A DNA stretch of 64,000 nt from Planococcaceae bacterium Storch 2/2-2 (GCA_009740415.1 WOYE01000002.1:217953-281952); one strand, 5' to 3'; shown: positions 19,820-28,974, numbered from the stretch's first letter. Notes: generated by a model from the sequence alone, not told the origin. Program-made: numbers and translations.

Positions 19820-21292
19820 ATGGTAAAACAGTATAAACAGTTGATTGGTGGGAAGTGGGTTGACAGTGTCTCTGGTGAGACGTTTGAATCGAAAAACCCG
19901 TCGACAGGTGAAGTGCTCGGAACCGTTGCATATGGAGACGAGCGCGATGTCGATTTAGCGGTAGCAGCTGCGCGTCAAGCGTTCGAGTCCGAAGAATGGG
20001 GCGATATGGCGCCATCTGATCGTGGACGTTTGTTGCAACGCGTCGCTTTGAAGTTGTGGGACAATCTCGACTATTTAGCGGACATTGAATCGAAAGACGT
20101 CGGATTGACGATCAATGAAACGAAAAATATTGCGATTCCTGGTTCGATCGACGTCCTCGAGTTTTATGCTGGACTTGCGAACAAAGTACAAGGAGCGACG
20201 TTATCGTCTCCTTCGAACCGTTTCAACTACACGTTGCGTGAACCACTCGGTGTCATCGGAGCAATCGTTCCGTGGAACTTCCCAATTATGCTAACGATGT
20301 GGAAATTAGCGCCGGCACTCGCTGCTGGAAATACGATCGTCATTAAGCCACCTCGTGAAACACCACTCGGCGTATTGGAACTCGCGCGTCTCTTCCAAGA
20401 GGCAGGTATTCCAGACGGTGTCATTAACGTCGTGAACGGAAGCGGTTCGACTGTCGGAAATGCCCTCGCTTCTCATGAAGGCGTCGACAAAGTAGCGTTT
20501 ACAGGATCGACGTCGACGGGCCGCCTCATTATGCAAGCGGCGAGCGAACATATTCGACCGGTTTCGTTGGAACTCGGTGGAAAGTCGCCGAACATCGTAT
20601 TCGAAGATGCGGATTTAGATAGTGCGATCAACGGGTCGCTTTTCGGCATTTATTTCGCACAAGGTCAAGTATGTGCTTCCGGAACGCGTCTTTTCGTCCA
20701 AGAGAGCATTTACGATGAATTCGTCGAACGGTTCGCGGAACGAGCGAAACAAATTAAAGTTGGCGACTCGTCTGATCCTGAAACGCAAATGGGTCCTCAA
20801 GTATCGGAACAACACCTTCAGTCGATCGAGCGATACGTCGAGATCGGTCAAAAAGAAGGAGCGACACTCGTCACAGGTGGTACGCGTAAAAAAGACCTCG
20901 GGGAAGGAAACTTCTTCGAGCCGACCGTCTTCTCGAACGTGACGAACGATATGACGATCGCACGTGAAGAAATTTTCGGACCCGTCATTTCAATCATTCC
21001 GTTTAAAGATGAAGAAGATGCGATTCGCCAAGCGAACGACACGTTGTACGGACTCGCTTCAGGCATTTGGACGAACGACTTGAAACGTGCGCACCGCATG
21101 ATTCCGAAGCTCGACGCTGGAACGGTTTACGTGAACACGTTCAGCATGCTCGATAGCGTCGCACCGTTCGGTGGAAATAAAGGCTCTGGATTCGGTCGCG
21201 AACTCGGTATGGAAGCGATGAACATGTATACGCAGACGAAAAGCGTCTGGATGGACTTGAGCGAAGAACATATGAATTGGTACGGCTTTTAA
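19820..21292 (+). CDS. Aldehyde dehydrogenase of the amine dehydrogenase operon
   Basis: A 490-residue ALDH with K176 (IKPPRE), general base E251 (LELGGKS) and nucleophile C285 (AQGQVCASGTR). Its position 19 bases after qhpE with no terminator between, followed by a strong terminator, makes it the last gene of the operon. QHNDH converts a primary amine to an aldehyde and ammonia, and this enzyme would oxidise the aldehyde to the acid. The precise aldehyde cannot be read from sequence. AAGGTGGAG precedes the ATG. Confidence 0.92.
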   Translation: MVKQYKQLIGGKWVDSVSGETFESKNPSTGEVLGTVAYGDERDVDLAVAAARQAFESEEWGDMAPSDRGRLLQRVALKLWDNLDYLADIESKDVGLTINETKNIAIPGSIDVLEFYAGLANKVQGATLSSPSNRFNYTLREPLGVIGAIVPWNFPIMLTMWKLAPALAAGNTIVIKPPRETPLGVLELARLFQEAGIPDGVINVVNGSGSTVGNALASHEGVDKVAFTGSTSTGRLIMQAASEHIRPVSLELGGKSPNIVFEDADLDSAINGSLFGIYFAQGQVCASGTRLFVQESIYDEFVERFAERAKQIKVGDSSDPETQMGPQVSEQHLQSIERYVEIGQKEGATLVTGGTRKKDLGEGNFFEPTVFSNVTNDMTIAREEIFGPVISIIPFKDEEDAIRQANDTLYGLASGIWTNDLKRAHRMIPKLDAGTVYVNTFSMLDSVAPFGGNKGSGFGRELGMEAMNMYTQTKSVWMDLSEEHMNWYGF

Positions 21293-21299
21293 AACGAAA

Positions 21300-21337
21300 A
21301 CTCGTAACGGTCGATCGTTGACCGTTACGAGTTTTTT
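21300..21337 (+). terminator. Terminator of the amine dehydrogenase operon
   Basis: ACTCGTAACGGTC and GACCGTTACGAGT form a perfect 13-bp stem with a 7-base loop and six T. It closes the unit that begins at 10861. Confidence 0.9.
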
Positions 21338-21338
21338 G

Positions 21339-22109
21339 TTACAACGATTGGAAATAGTCGTACGAATGTTTCGCGAGAAGAAGCAATGTCATGACGATGA
21401 ATAAAATACGGACGTAACCACTACCTCGTTTCAAAGCGAATCGCGATCCGGCGATGGATCCGAAAATTTGAGCGACTCCCATAATTAAACCGTATGAAAA
21501 AATGACTTCCCCTAAGTAGATGAACATGAGAAGTGCGGCGAAGTTGCTCGCAAAGTTTAACACTTTAGCATTGCCAGCTGCTTTTAAAAAGTCAGCGCCG
21601 AACCAAAGAAATGTGAACATTAAAAACGAGCCCGTTCCAGGTCCTAAAAATCCGTCATAAAATCCGATGAGGCCAATTAATGCGACGAACAAGAGCAATT
21701 TCGTGCGCGACACTTTCGTCATCGCTTCGATTTGTCCCCAATCTTTTTTGAAAATCGTATAGACGGCGACGACTGCTAACATGACGAGCATGAACGGTTT
21801 CAGTAAATCCGGATTGACGAGGTGGACGCTATACGCACCGAGCATCGCAAAGACGAACGTAACAGGAAACAATTTAGCGACGAGTCGTTTGTCGAGCTTA
21901 CCCGATCGGAAAAAGACGACACTGCTCGTAAACGAACCGATCGAGCTCGCTAATTTATTCGTAGCGATCGCCGTAGCGGGCGGTAAACCGGTAAAGAGAA
22001 GTGCGGGCAATGTAATGAGACCTCCCCCTCCGACGACGGAATCGACGAATGCGGCAATGAATCCGAAGACGACGAGGAGAATAATGATCGTACTATCGAT
22101 ATCGAACAT
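21339..22109 (-). CDS. TauE/SafE-family membrane permease
   Basis: A polytopic protein of 256 residues from the sulfite exporter TauE/SafE family (DUF81), with repeated hydrophobic helices and the family-typical VGGGGLITLPALLF early motif. Substrates in the family are small anions or organosulfur compounds; none can be assigned here. Of two possible ATGs, the inner one is chosen because AAGGA is 8 bases before it while it abuts the outer ATG. A related permease is at 32030. Confidence 0.85.
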   Translation of the reverse strand: MFDIDSTIIILLVVFGFIAAFVDSVVGGGGLITLPALLFTGLPPATAIATNKLASSIGSFTSSVVFFRSGKLDKRLVAKLFPVTFVFAMLGAYSVHLVNPDLLKPFMLVMLAVVAVYTIFKKDWGQIEAMTKVSRTKLLLFVALIGLIGFYDGFLGPGTGSFLMFTFLWFGADFLKAAGNAKVLNFASNFAALLMFIYLGEVIFSYGLIMGVAQIFGSIAGSRFALKRGSGYVRILFIVMTLLLLAKHSYDYFQSL

Positions 22110-22165
22110 GAATGACATCCTTTCTTTCCGTTAATTGTATCGTATCGACCTCTTAGAAGAAATAG

Positions 22166-22199
22166 AAAAACGCTTCCTTTCATGAGAAGGGAAGCGTTT
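22166..22199 (-). terminator. Terminator of the CDF transporter gene
   Basis: An AAACGCTTCC/GGAAGCGTTT stem; read on the minus strand it is followed by five T. It lies just after the stop of the gene at 22206-23183. Confidence 0.75.
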
Positions 22200-22205
22200 G
22201 ATCGT

Positions 22206-23183
22206 TTATCGGAGGAGCGGTTGTGCATCGCGTGTTTTCCATTCCGGTACGCCGTCGTCTTCATCGAATCGGACGATGACCCGGTTCACCCCTTTTTGAC
22301 ATAAAATGAGGTCGGTCAATTCATCGCGCAAGTCGTCTAAATAGGCGAACGTATGAGACGGATCGACTTCAGCGAGCAAGTCGACGTGTAAAAACTCTCC
22401 TTCTTTCACGACTTCTAACGTATCGATGTCGACGATGTCTTCATGTTCGAGGACGAGATCACCGATATGATTCAACATTTCTTCGTCAGTTTCACCGATC
22501 ACACCGCGTGCATTGTCTAAAAAGACCCGTCCGACGACGTAAAACATCATCAGACCGATGAGGACAGAGGCCATTCCTTCACCTGCATAAAAGCCGGTCC
22601 ACTCAGCGACGAGAATTGACACGATTGCGAGGACACCGCCGAATGTAGCGACGAAGTCTTCCATGAAGACGAGTTTCGTTGCTGGTTTCGCACGGTTCAT
22701 ATGGCGAATGGCTAACGGAATCGTACGAAGTCCCGCATGATCGATACCGACTTCGTGCGCGATTTCTTGTGCGGCTTTGTAAAAGACGATCCCTTCTAAC
22801 ACGACGCCGATCGCTAATACGCCGATCGACAACCAGACGCCTTCTGATGAAGTCGGATGCCAGATGTGGTTCCATCCTTCTTTAATCGTCTCATACGCTA
22901 AAATACCGACGATTAATACGGCGGCTAAACAGACGAGGTTGACGAGCCGGCCAAATCCTTTCGGAAATTGTCGAGTCGGTGCTTTTTTCGACAAGGCGGA
23001 TCCGATGAAAACGAAAAGCTGGTTCGCTGCATCACCGAGCGAGTGCATCATTTCAGCGAATAGAGCGACGTTTCCTGTCATGAAAAAGACGACACCTTTT
23101 AAAGTGCCGAGCATGCCGTTGACGACGGCAGCGATGAGGGAAGATTTATTCCCACCTTTTAATAATGTTTTCCAAGTCGTCAT
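22206..23183 (-). CDS. Cation diffusion facilitator (CDF) transporter
   Basis: A 325-residue proton-coupled divalent metal exporter. The membrane part has the metal-site helix MHSLGDAANQ (H-x3-D) and the second-site helix FMEDFVATFGG, where E-D replaces the commoner H-D pair, as in the ZnT9-like branch. The cytoplasmic C-terminal domain (about 235-310) is present. Metal specificity cannot be decided from this. AAGGGA lies before the ATG at 23183. Confidence 0.87.
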   Translation of the reverse strand: MTTWKTLLKGGNKSSLIAAVVNGMLGTLKGVVFFMTGNVALFAEMMHSLGDAANQLFVFIGSALSKKAPTRQFPKGFGRLVNLVCLAAVLIVGILAYETIKEGWNHIWHPTSSEGVWLSIGVLAIGVVLEGIVFYKAAQEIAHEVGIDHAGLRTIPLAIRHMNRAKPATKLVFMEDFVATFGGVLAIVSILVAEWTGFYAGEGMASVLIGLMMFYVVGRVFLDNARGVIGETDEEMLNHIGDLVLEHEDIVDIDTLEVVKEGEFLHVDLLAEVDPSHTFAYLDDLRDELTDLILCQKGVNRVIVRFDEDDGVPEWKTRDAQPLLR

Positions 23184-23258
23184 ATGAATCCCTTCTTTCG
23201 TACCGAACGGATACCCTTTTTTCGAGAAGTGTAATCGTTGACCGGCAACGATTGCATA

Positions 23259-23290
23259 GAAAAAGCGAGCTTCTTAAAAAGAGCTCGCTT
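23259..23290 (-). terminator. Minus-strand terminator after the fRMsr gene
   Basis: AAGCGAGCTC pairs with the facing GAGCTCGCTT-type arm, with a T-run on the minus strand. It follows the stop at 23300. Confidence 0.7.
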
Positions 23291-23299
23291 GAGGACGAC

Positions 23300-23797
23300 T
23301 TAGTTGGACGATTGCAAATGGTGTTCGAGCCGAGTGACGAATGCGGTAAGGCCGCGTTCATCGACCGCATCGAATCGATCGAGTACTGGACTATCGATGT
23401 CGAGTACGCCGAACGGTTTTCCATTTTTGCGAATCGGTAAGACGATTTCGGAACGGCTCGCAGCGTCACAGGCAATGTGACCAGGGAAGGCATGTACGTC
23501 TTGAACACGTTCAGTCGTCATCGTTTCAATGACTGTTCCACAAACGCCTCGTCCTTTCGGAATACGTACGCAAGCCGGTAGCCCTTGGAAAGGACCGAGT
23601 ATGAGTTCATTAGAAGACGTGTCCCATCGATAAAACCCTACCCAATTGATCGATGGTAAAAATTGTCCGAGCAACGCAGACGCGTTCGCTAAATGAGCGA
23701 TCGTATCCGTTTCCCCTTCAAGTAAAGCATCGAGTTGTCGTACGAGTGTTTCGTATTGTTCTTCTTTCGTACCTTCATATGGAATCGTTTGAAACAT
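23300..23797 (-). CDS. Free methionine-(R)-sulfoxide reductase (GAF domain)
   Basis: A single GAF-domain enzyme of 165 residues that reduces free Met-R-sulfoxide, part of oxidative stress defence. Three cysteines, C76, C86 and C110, have the 10- and 24-residue spacing of the catalytic cysteines of the family (84/94/118 in E. coli), within LPACVRIPKGRGVCG and HIACDAASRSE. AAGGAGG precedes the ATG. Similar to B. subtilis YtsP. It sits just downstream of an exporter-like gene on the same strand. Confidence 0.9.
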   Translation of the reverse strand: MFQTIPYEGTKEEQYETLVRQLDALLEGETDTIAHLANASALLGQFLPSINWVGFYRWDTSSNELILGPFQGLPACVRIPKGRGVCGTVIETMTTERVQDVHAFPGHIACDAASRSEIVLPIRKNGKPFGVLDIDSPVLDRFDAVDERGLTAFVTRLEHHLQSSN

Positions 23798-23808
23798 CGT
23801 ATACCTCC

Positions 23809-24822
23809 TTACGAAAATGTAATTTCACGCGGATTGTAAAATTGGTCGACTTGATCATAAAGCGCGAGCATCTCGTATAAGATGATCGTTTCAGACGGCA
23901 GTTCAGCTCGTGAACCGATCCGCTGTTGGTCGTTGAAAAAGAGACGAGTGAGCTCCACTTTTTGACGTTCATGCAACGTAGGATCAAAAGCATGCTCCGG
24001 TTCCAATTGTTCGCTTAAATCGTACGAACATTGCACGAGCCACTCTCGTTCATCCGTCGTCCAATGCGCATGGCGCATCGGAGCTTCCATAATGTTAATT
24101 AAATGGTGGGCGATCATTTGCAAGCTTTTTAACTGTTTTTCGTGCACGGTAATTTGTTCTTTATGATGAGCGACGAACGGATGAAATACATCGCGCTCTT
24201 GCAATTGAAGAAGCCCAGCTGTCACGTCGATTTCTTTTTGAATGAGCTTCATTTCTTTCGTCGCTTTTTCTGTTTTCCATTCGTCTGGTTTTAACAACGG
24301 TTCGAACGCCATCCGAATGAATGGTCCGAGTTGACTCCGAATATGTTGCATATGCGTTTCGATATTCGTCGTATATTGAGGAGGCAAAATTAAAATGTTA
24401 ACGGCGATGGAAACGAGAAGTCCGATCGACGTTGAACCGAGACGTGTGAAGAAAGCAGTGATCGCGTTACTTCCGACCGTATCGACCATCGCTACAGCAG
24501 TTAATGTTGCGACGAGTAACCCAGCGTGCAAGTTTAAACGGTAACACGTTAAAATTGTTAAAACGGCTGATAACGTGTATGTGATCGGTGCGTGTCCGAA
24601 AATCGCAACGAAGACGACTGTATAAAAGGCACCGATCGCAGAAGCAGGAAAACGGATCGCTGCTTTTTTAATGGAGTCTGTCACCGTTGGATCGATCGTG
24701 ACGATCGCTGTAATGACAGCGAATGCGGGAGGAAATCCGAAAAACTGGCAAATCCAAGCGGTTAAAAAGACCGCGATTCCTGTTTTTAAAATACGGCCTC
24801 CCCGAAATGGAAAACGAAACAT
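23809..24822 (-). CDS. Aromatic acid exporter family membrane protein
   Basis: A 337-residue protein: about five or six N-terminal membrane helices (LKTGIAVFLTAWICQFFGF onward), then a long soluble helical C-terminal domain, as in the ArAE/DUF939 family (B. subtilis YqjA type). Substrates are unknown in Bacillus. The ATG at 24822 has no ribosome binding site at normal distance; an AAGGAGG lies about 26 bases upstream but no in-frame start codon fits it, so the 5' end is uncertain. Confidence 0.8.
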   Translation of the reverse strand: MFRFPFRGGRILKTGIAVFLTAWICQFFGFPPAFAVITAIVTIDPTVTDSIKKAAIRFPASAIGAFYTVVFVAIFGHAPITYTLSAVLTILTCYRLNLHAGLLVATLTAVAMVDTVGSNAITAFFTRLGSTSIGLLVSIAVNILILPPQYTTNIETHMQHIRSQLGPFIRMAFEPLLKPDEWKTEKATKEMKLIQKEIDVTAGLLQLQERDVFHPFVAHHKEQITVHEKQLKSLQMIAHHLINIMEAPMRHAHWTTDEREWLVQCSYDLSEQLEPEHAFDPTLHERQKVELTRLFFNDQQRIGSRAELPSETIILYEMLALYDQVDQFYNPREITFS

Positions 24823-24988
24823 ACTGTCTGCAAAGCGAGGCGCGAGACGAACCTCCTTCGCTTCTTCACATCCTTTCTCTTCCGATTATTCGTTAGTAGT
24901 ATACCATTGTTTCCGACGAATCGGAGACGTTTTGTTCGACGGATAGAGGGGTAGAGTGAAGTAGTTCCATGAAAGGGGATTTATTCAT

Positions 24989-25744
24989 ATGACAATGAAT
25001 GTACAAACAGTGAAAGAGCGTGCGAACGCACTTGAAGGACTCGTTGTAACGGTGTATTTGGATACGGACCCACGTAGTGATCAATGGAAAATACGGCTAA
25101 AAAATGGATTGAAAACGTTATGTCAACAAGAGAAAAATTCGGATGTGTGCGAGCAATTGACCGCGCGCGTTGAACGACAATTTCTCGAAGCACAGCGCCA
25201 TTTAAAAAATGGAGCCGTCTGTTTCGTATCAACAGAGGAAACGATTTTTGAAGTGACGCAAGTACCGGTAGGCGACTCGTTTTACGTACAAGAAGGTGCC
25301 GTGCTCGAGCCGTTACTCGCTTTAGAAAAACGATTTCCGAATACGGGAATCGTCGTAGCGCAACGCGATCAATTACTCGTCATCGATACAGTGCTCGGTG
25401 AACCGATTGAAGAAATTCGTTACGAGTTCGACGTCGATACGGACGAATGGGTACGTTACCGAGGGGTAGCGTACGGGGCGATCATTTCAAGTAGCGCCAA
25501 CCATCGTGACACGTTCGATGACCGGATGAAAGAACGTCATGCGATTTGGTATCGTAAAATTGCGCCTCGCATTCAAAAACGTGCGAAAGAGGCAGAATGG
25601 GAGCGCGTCTATTTTGTCGGACACCCTGAATTGACAACTCAGCTGGAAGAGCTGTTACCTCACTTACCTGAAGTAAAAACAATCGATGTCAATTATGGAG
25701 GACGTCCGGTACATGAAGTAGTAGAAGATGTGTTATTTCATTAA
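24989..25744 (+). CDS. VLRF1/aeRF1-type release-factor-like protein
   Basis: A 251-residue protein of the archaeo-eukaryotic release factor 1-like superfamily found in Bacillus. The start (VVTVYLDTDPRSDQWKIRL) and the later GIVVAQRDQLLVIDT and WERVYFVGHPELT segments match that family as I recall it. Members lack the stop-codon-reading domain of real release factors and are thought to act on ribosomes or RNA, but the role in Bacillales is not established. GAAAGGGG precedes the ATG. Single-gene unit with its own terminator. Confidence 0.7.
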   Translation: MTMNVQTVKERANALEGLVVTVYLDTDPRSDQWKIRLKNGLKTLCQQEKNSDVCEQLTARVERQFLEAQRHLKNGAVCFVSTEETIFEVTQVPVGDSFYVQEGAVLEPLLALEKRFPNTGIVVAQRDQLLVIDTVLGEPIEEIRYEFDVDTDEWVRYRGVAYGAIISSSANHRDTFDDRMKERHAIWYRKIAPRIQKRAKEAEWERVYFVGHPELTTQLEELLPHLPEVKTIDVNYGGRPVHEVVEDVLFH

Positions 25745-25752
25745 AAGAAACG

Positions 25753-25783
25753 ACTAGTGAGCGCCATGCTCACTAGTTTTTTT
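25753..25783 (+). terminator. Rho-independent terminator
   Basis: ACTAGTGAGC and GCTCACTAGT make a perfect 10-bp stem with a 5-base loop, followed by T6-7. Confidence 0.9.
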
Positions 25784-25870
25784 GTAGTGGGAAATAGAAA
25801 AAGATTAAAAATGAAGTGATCGAATGGTCATTCGGGTAGGATTTTGTGATTGTGCCCTTATCATTGGACA

Positions 25871-25894
25871 AATAATACGCATGAGGGTATTATT
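25871..25894. promoter_or_regulatory. Palindrome upstream of the AhpD-like gene
   Basis: AATAATAC (25871-25878) and GTATTATT (25887-25894) form a perfect inverted repeat with an 8-base spacer, 31 bases before the start codon. Likely a repressor operator; a weak terminator is possible because T5 follows. A redox-responsive regulator would suit the peroxidase-like gene, but this is inference. Confidence 0.4.
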
Positions 25895-25924
25895 TTTAAC
25901 AGGACATTTCAAGGAGGAATTACA

Positions 25925-26560
25925 ATGGCAGAGACTATGAAACAGTTAGGTAAATTTAGCAAATTAACACCGAAATCAAACGACGCATTCCAAGCGTGGA
26001 ACGCGATTGCGTTTAAAGAAGGTGCACTTTCACAACGATTGAAAGAAATTATGGCGGTTGCATGTGCAGCGACGACAGGATGTGACTTCTGTTTAGACCT
26101 TCATAGTAAAGCAGCGAAACGTGCAGGCGTTACAGAAGAAGAAATCGCAGAAGCACTCATGTTAGCGACAGCGAGTAAAGCAGGAGCAGCATTCGCTCAC
26201 GGCGCGAACGCATTGAACGCATTCGACGGAATAGAAGACGACGAGTATTTCAAACGTTCATACATGCCGAAAATGATGGAATTAAAATCGTTAGCACCTG
26301 AAGACTTCAAAGGATTCATGGGCTTCACGATGACGGCTGGAACGGAAAGTACGTTAACGACGAAAGAGCGCGAGTTAATTACGACAGCGACAGCGATCAT
26401 TTTATCGTGCCCGTATTGCATCGACACGCACGTGACGAATGCAAAAAATGAAGGTGCGACGAAAGAAGAAATCGCTGAAACGGTATTTATCGCAAGTGCA
26501 TTAAACGCAGGAAGCGCGTGGACGAAAGCAGCACCAGCTCTTAAAAACTACGATAAATAA
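25925..26560 (+). CDS. Tandem AhpD/carboxymuconolactone-decarboxylase-like protein
   Basis: A 211-residue protein made of two AhpD-like units. Each carries the redox motif C-x2-C-x3-H: C53/C56/H60 (CDFCLDLH) and C162/C165/H169 (CPYCIDTH). This is the signature of AhpD-like peroxidases, suggesting thiol-dependent peroxide reduction rather than lactone decarboxylation. The ATG at 25925 has AAGGAGG 8 bases upstream; a longer frame from 25850 lacks such a site. Flanked by terminators, so monocistronic. Confidence 0.85.
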   Translation: MAETMKQLGKFSKLTPKSNDAFQAWNAIAFKEGALSQRLKEIMAVACAATTGCDFCLDLHSKAAKRAGVTEEEIAEALMLATASKAGAAFAHGANALNAFDGIEDDEYFKRSYMPKMMELKSLAPEDFKGFMGFTMTAGTESTLTTKERELITTATAIILSCPYCIDTHVTNAKNEGATKEEIAETVFIASALNAGSAWTKAAPALKNYDK

Positions 26561-26570
26561 CAACGATTGA

Positions 26571-26604
26571 AAAAAGACTCGCGAACGTTTGCGAGTCTTT
26601 TTTT
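26571..26604. terminator. Bidirectional terminator between convergent genes
   Basis: AAAAAGACTCGC and GCGAGTCTTTTTTT around an 8-base loop; A-tract and T-tract serve both strands. Confidence 0.88.
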
Positions 26605-26607
26605 ACG

Positions 26608-26997
26608 TTATAAGTCACCTGTTAAAAATTGGGCACGTCCTTGACCGAAGCTCCAGTCGTCGTCCGTATTGGAAACGATTGAAATCATAACGTCGTCGGG
26701 CGAAATTCCGCATTCACGCTTTAACGCTTCTACTGTTTTTTGATAAAATTGTTGTTTCTGTTCAGCAGTACGCGGACGGCTCGTTACGGTAATGAGAACG
26801 ACATCGTTCGTCCGTTCGAATCCGAGACCCGTATCTTCGATGATCATTTCGTGCGCTGGATGTTGGCGGACGACTTGATAACGGTCCGATGCAGGGACGT
26901 CGAACGCTTCAACCATTGCACCGTGTGCAGCATCGAGCAACGTGCGAATGTCTTCTTTTGAACGACCTTCGATGAGATCGAATTGAATGAGTGGCAT
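26608..26997 (-). CDS. Tautomerase-family protein
   Basis: A 129-residue tautomerase-superfamily protein with the hallmark N-terminal proline right after the initiator Met (MPLIQFDLIEG). The two beta-alpha-beta halves resemble the longer tautomerases of Bacillus (YrdN-like). The natural substrate is unknown. The start at 26997 is supported by AAAGGAGGTG 7 bases upstream; the open frame extends 42 codons further without a site. Confidence 0.85.
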   Translation of the reverse strand: MPLIQFDLIEGRSKEDIRTLLDAAHGAMVEAFDVPASDRYQVVRQHPAHEMIIEDTGLGFERTNDVVLITVTSRPRTAEQKQQFYQKTVEALKRECGISPDDVMISIVSNTDDDWSFGQGRAQFLTGDL

Positions 26998-27111
26998 AGA
27001 GGCACCTCCTTTCGTCGTATCGCAAGTGTAGAGAACGAACGTTTTGATTGCAAGGAAAGATACAATGAACGAAACGTGATAAACTAGTAAACGATAAGGA
27101 AGGTGAACGGG

Positions 27112-28212
27112 TTGAAAGTTCAAAAAAAGGTGCGTTGGCTCTTTCTTTTATTACTCGTGATCGGTTCATTCGTTTTCGTAACGAACAATGCTTCATTGTA
27201 TGAACAGACGATCGTCCGTGTCGTAAAAGAAGAAGTGATCGCAACCGACCGTGTCGTTGACGTTCACGACAACGAAGATACGATTTTTACGCAGCACTTG
27301 GAAGGAGTCGTTCAAAACGGTCCTTATCGCGACGAGCCGATCGAATTGAAAAACGATTATTCGGCATCCGGCGCGATCGATCATCGGTATCGAGAAGGAA
27401 CGGAGCTATTCGTCACTGTTCGTACACAAGGTGATACGCTCACCGGGATGATTACGAACGTGAAGCGCGATCATTTACTCGTAGCGATCGGATGGATATT
27501 TATCGGCGTGCTTCTTCTCGTCGGAAAGCGACAAGGGTTCCATTCCCTCGTCAGCTTTTCTCTCAACGCGCTCGTCCTTTATTTTGCGCTCGATTTGTAC
27601 ATTGCGTATGAGCGAGTGAGCTTACTCGCTGTCGCTTTCGGGATGATTTTTTTATTTACGTTCATTTCGCTCTACTTTGTGAGCGGGTGGAGTCCGAAAA
27701 CATTTGCGGCTGTCTTATCGACGCTCGTCGGGACGTTGCTCTCTTTTCTCGTCATGCTCGTCGTCATGAAAGTGACGAACGAGCAAGGCCTTCATTATGA
27801 AGAGATGCAATTTTTATCGCGTCCGTATTATATCGTCTTTTTAGCTGGTGTTTTAATCGGCTCGCTCGGGGCCGTGATGGACGTTTCGATTACGATGGCT
27901 TCTTCTCTTTTTGAGTTGCACGATCAACACCCTCATTTAACGGACGAACAGTTGCGAGTGTCGGGAAAAGAAATCGGTCAAGACATTATGGGAACGATTA
28001 CGAGCATTTTATTTTTTGCTTATTTGAGCGGTTCGATCCCGATGCTTCTCATTTATATGATGAACCGTGTGCCACTCGGTTATGCGTTGCCGATGAACAT
28101 GTCACTCGAGCTAGCGCGTGCATTAGCGGGTGGAATCGGCGTCGTATTAACGATTCCGATCAGTTTATTTTTCACGTTGTTGTTCATTCGTAGGAAGAAG
28201 GTGGTGGCATGA
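27112..28212 (+). CDS. YibE/F-family membrane protein, first of pair
   Basis: A 366-residue polytopic membrane protein with a signal-like N-terminal helix, an extracytoplasmic domain of about 100 residues, then about seven helices typical of YibE/F. The GAVMDVSITMASSLFEL segment is strongly conserved in the family. Function unknown, probably a permease. The TTG at 27112 is preferred to the GTG at 27103, which overlaps GGAAGGTG. It overlaps the next gene by 4 bases, and the two likely form one complex. Confidence 0.85.
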   Translation: MKVQKKVRWLFLLLLVIGSFVFVTNNASLYEQTIVRVVKEEVIATDRVVDVHDNEDTIFTQHLEGVVQNGPYRDEPIELKNDYSASGAIDHRYREGTELFVTVRTQGDTLTGMITNVKRDHLLVAIGWIFIGVLLLVGKRQGFHSLVSFSLNALVLYFALDLYIAYERVSLLAVAFGMIFLFTFISLYFVSGWSPKTFAAVLSTLVGTLLSFLVMLVVMKVTNEQGLHYEEMQFLSRPYYIVFLAGVLIGSLGAVMDVSITMASSLFELHDQHPHLTDEQLRVSGKEIGQDIMGTITSILFFAYLSGSIPMLLIYMMNRVPLGYALPMNMSLELARALAGGIGVVLTIPISLFFTLLFIRRKKVVA

Positions 28213-28973
28213 ATACGCTCGTCGTACTCGCTACGTTGCTATTCATTTTGATGACACTCATCGGCGGGAAACGTGGCATGCGTGCATTTTTTGCTCTGTT
28301 TTTAAATATGCTCGTCGTTTTTATCATGTTGTTGCTCATGGTGAATCCGTCGTTTCATCCGCTACTCATTACCGTCATCTCTACGGTATTCATCGTTCAA
28401 ATTAATTTGTATTACATTAACGGAAAAAACGAGAAGACGATCGCTGCGTTTCGAGCGACGATGACGACAGTTCTTTTATTGCTCGGATTCATTACGCTCG
28501 TTTCTTCGTTCGGTATGATTCAAGGGTTTAGCGAGGAAGAAAGTGCCGAGTTGATCGCTCTTTCACCTTTCGTCGGATTGGACTTCATACAAATTGCAGC
28601 AGGCGTGATGATGCTCAGTGCGCTCGGAGCGATGACCGACGTATCGATTTCGGTATCGACTGCGATGTATGAAATGTACGTACACGATCCTGCGATCGAT
28701 CGGAAGCGGTTGTTTCAATCAGGAATGACGATCGGTCGGGATATTTTAGGGACCGATACGAATACGTTATTTTTCGCTTTTTTCGGCGGTTATTTAGCGT
28801 TACTCATTTGGTTTAAAGATTTGCACTATACGTTTGGTGAAATGATCAACTCGAAAGTGTTCAGTGCAGAAATCGTAACGATTTTCAGTGCGGGCATTGG
28901 GATTGCGCTCGTCATTCCGATGACAGCGGGATGGACGATCATCCAATTAAAAAAGAACAAGAGGAGCGAATGA
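28209..28973 (+). CDS. YibE/F-family membrane protein, second of pair
   Basis: A 254-residue polytopic protein related to the C-terminal part of its upstream partner, with the parallel GAMTDVSISVSTAMYEM motif. It lacks the extracytoplasmic domain. The ATGA overlap with the first gene indicates coupled translation. Substrate unknown. GAAGAAGGTGG precedes the start. Confidence 0.85.
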   Translation: MNTLVVLATLLFILMTLIGGKRGMRAFFALFLNMLVVFIMLLLMVNPSFHPLLITVISTVFIVQINLYYINGKNEKTIAAFRATMTTVLLLLGFITLVSSFGMIQGFSEEESAELIALSPFVGLDFIQIAAGVMMLSALGAMTDVSISVSTAMYEMYVHDPAIDRKRLFQSGMTIGRDILGTDTNTLFFAFFGGYLALLIWFKDLHYTFGEMINSKVFSAEIVTIFSAGIGIALVIPMTAGWTIIQLKKNKRSE

Positions 28974-28974
28974 T

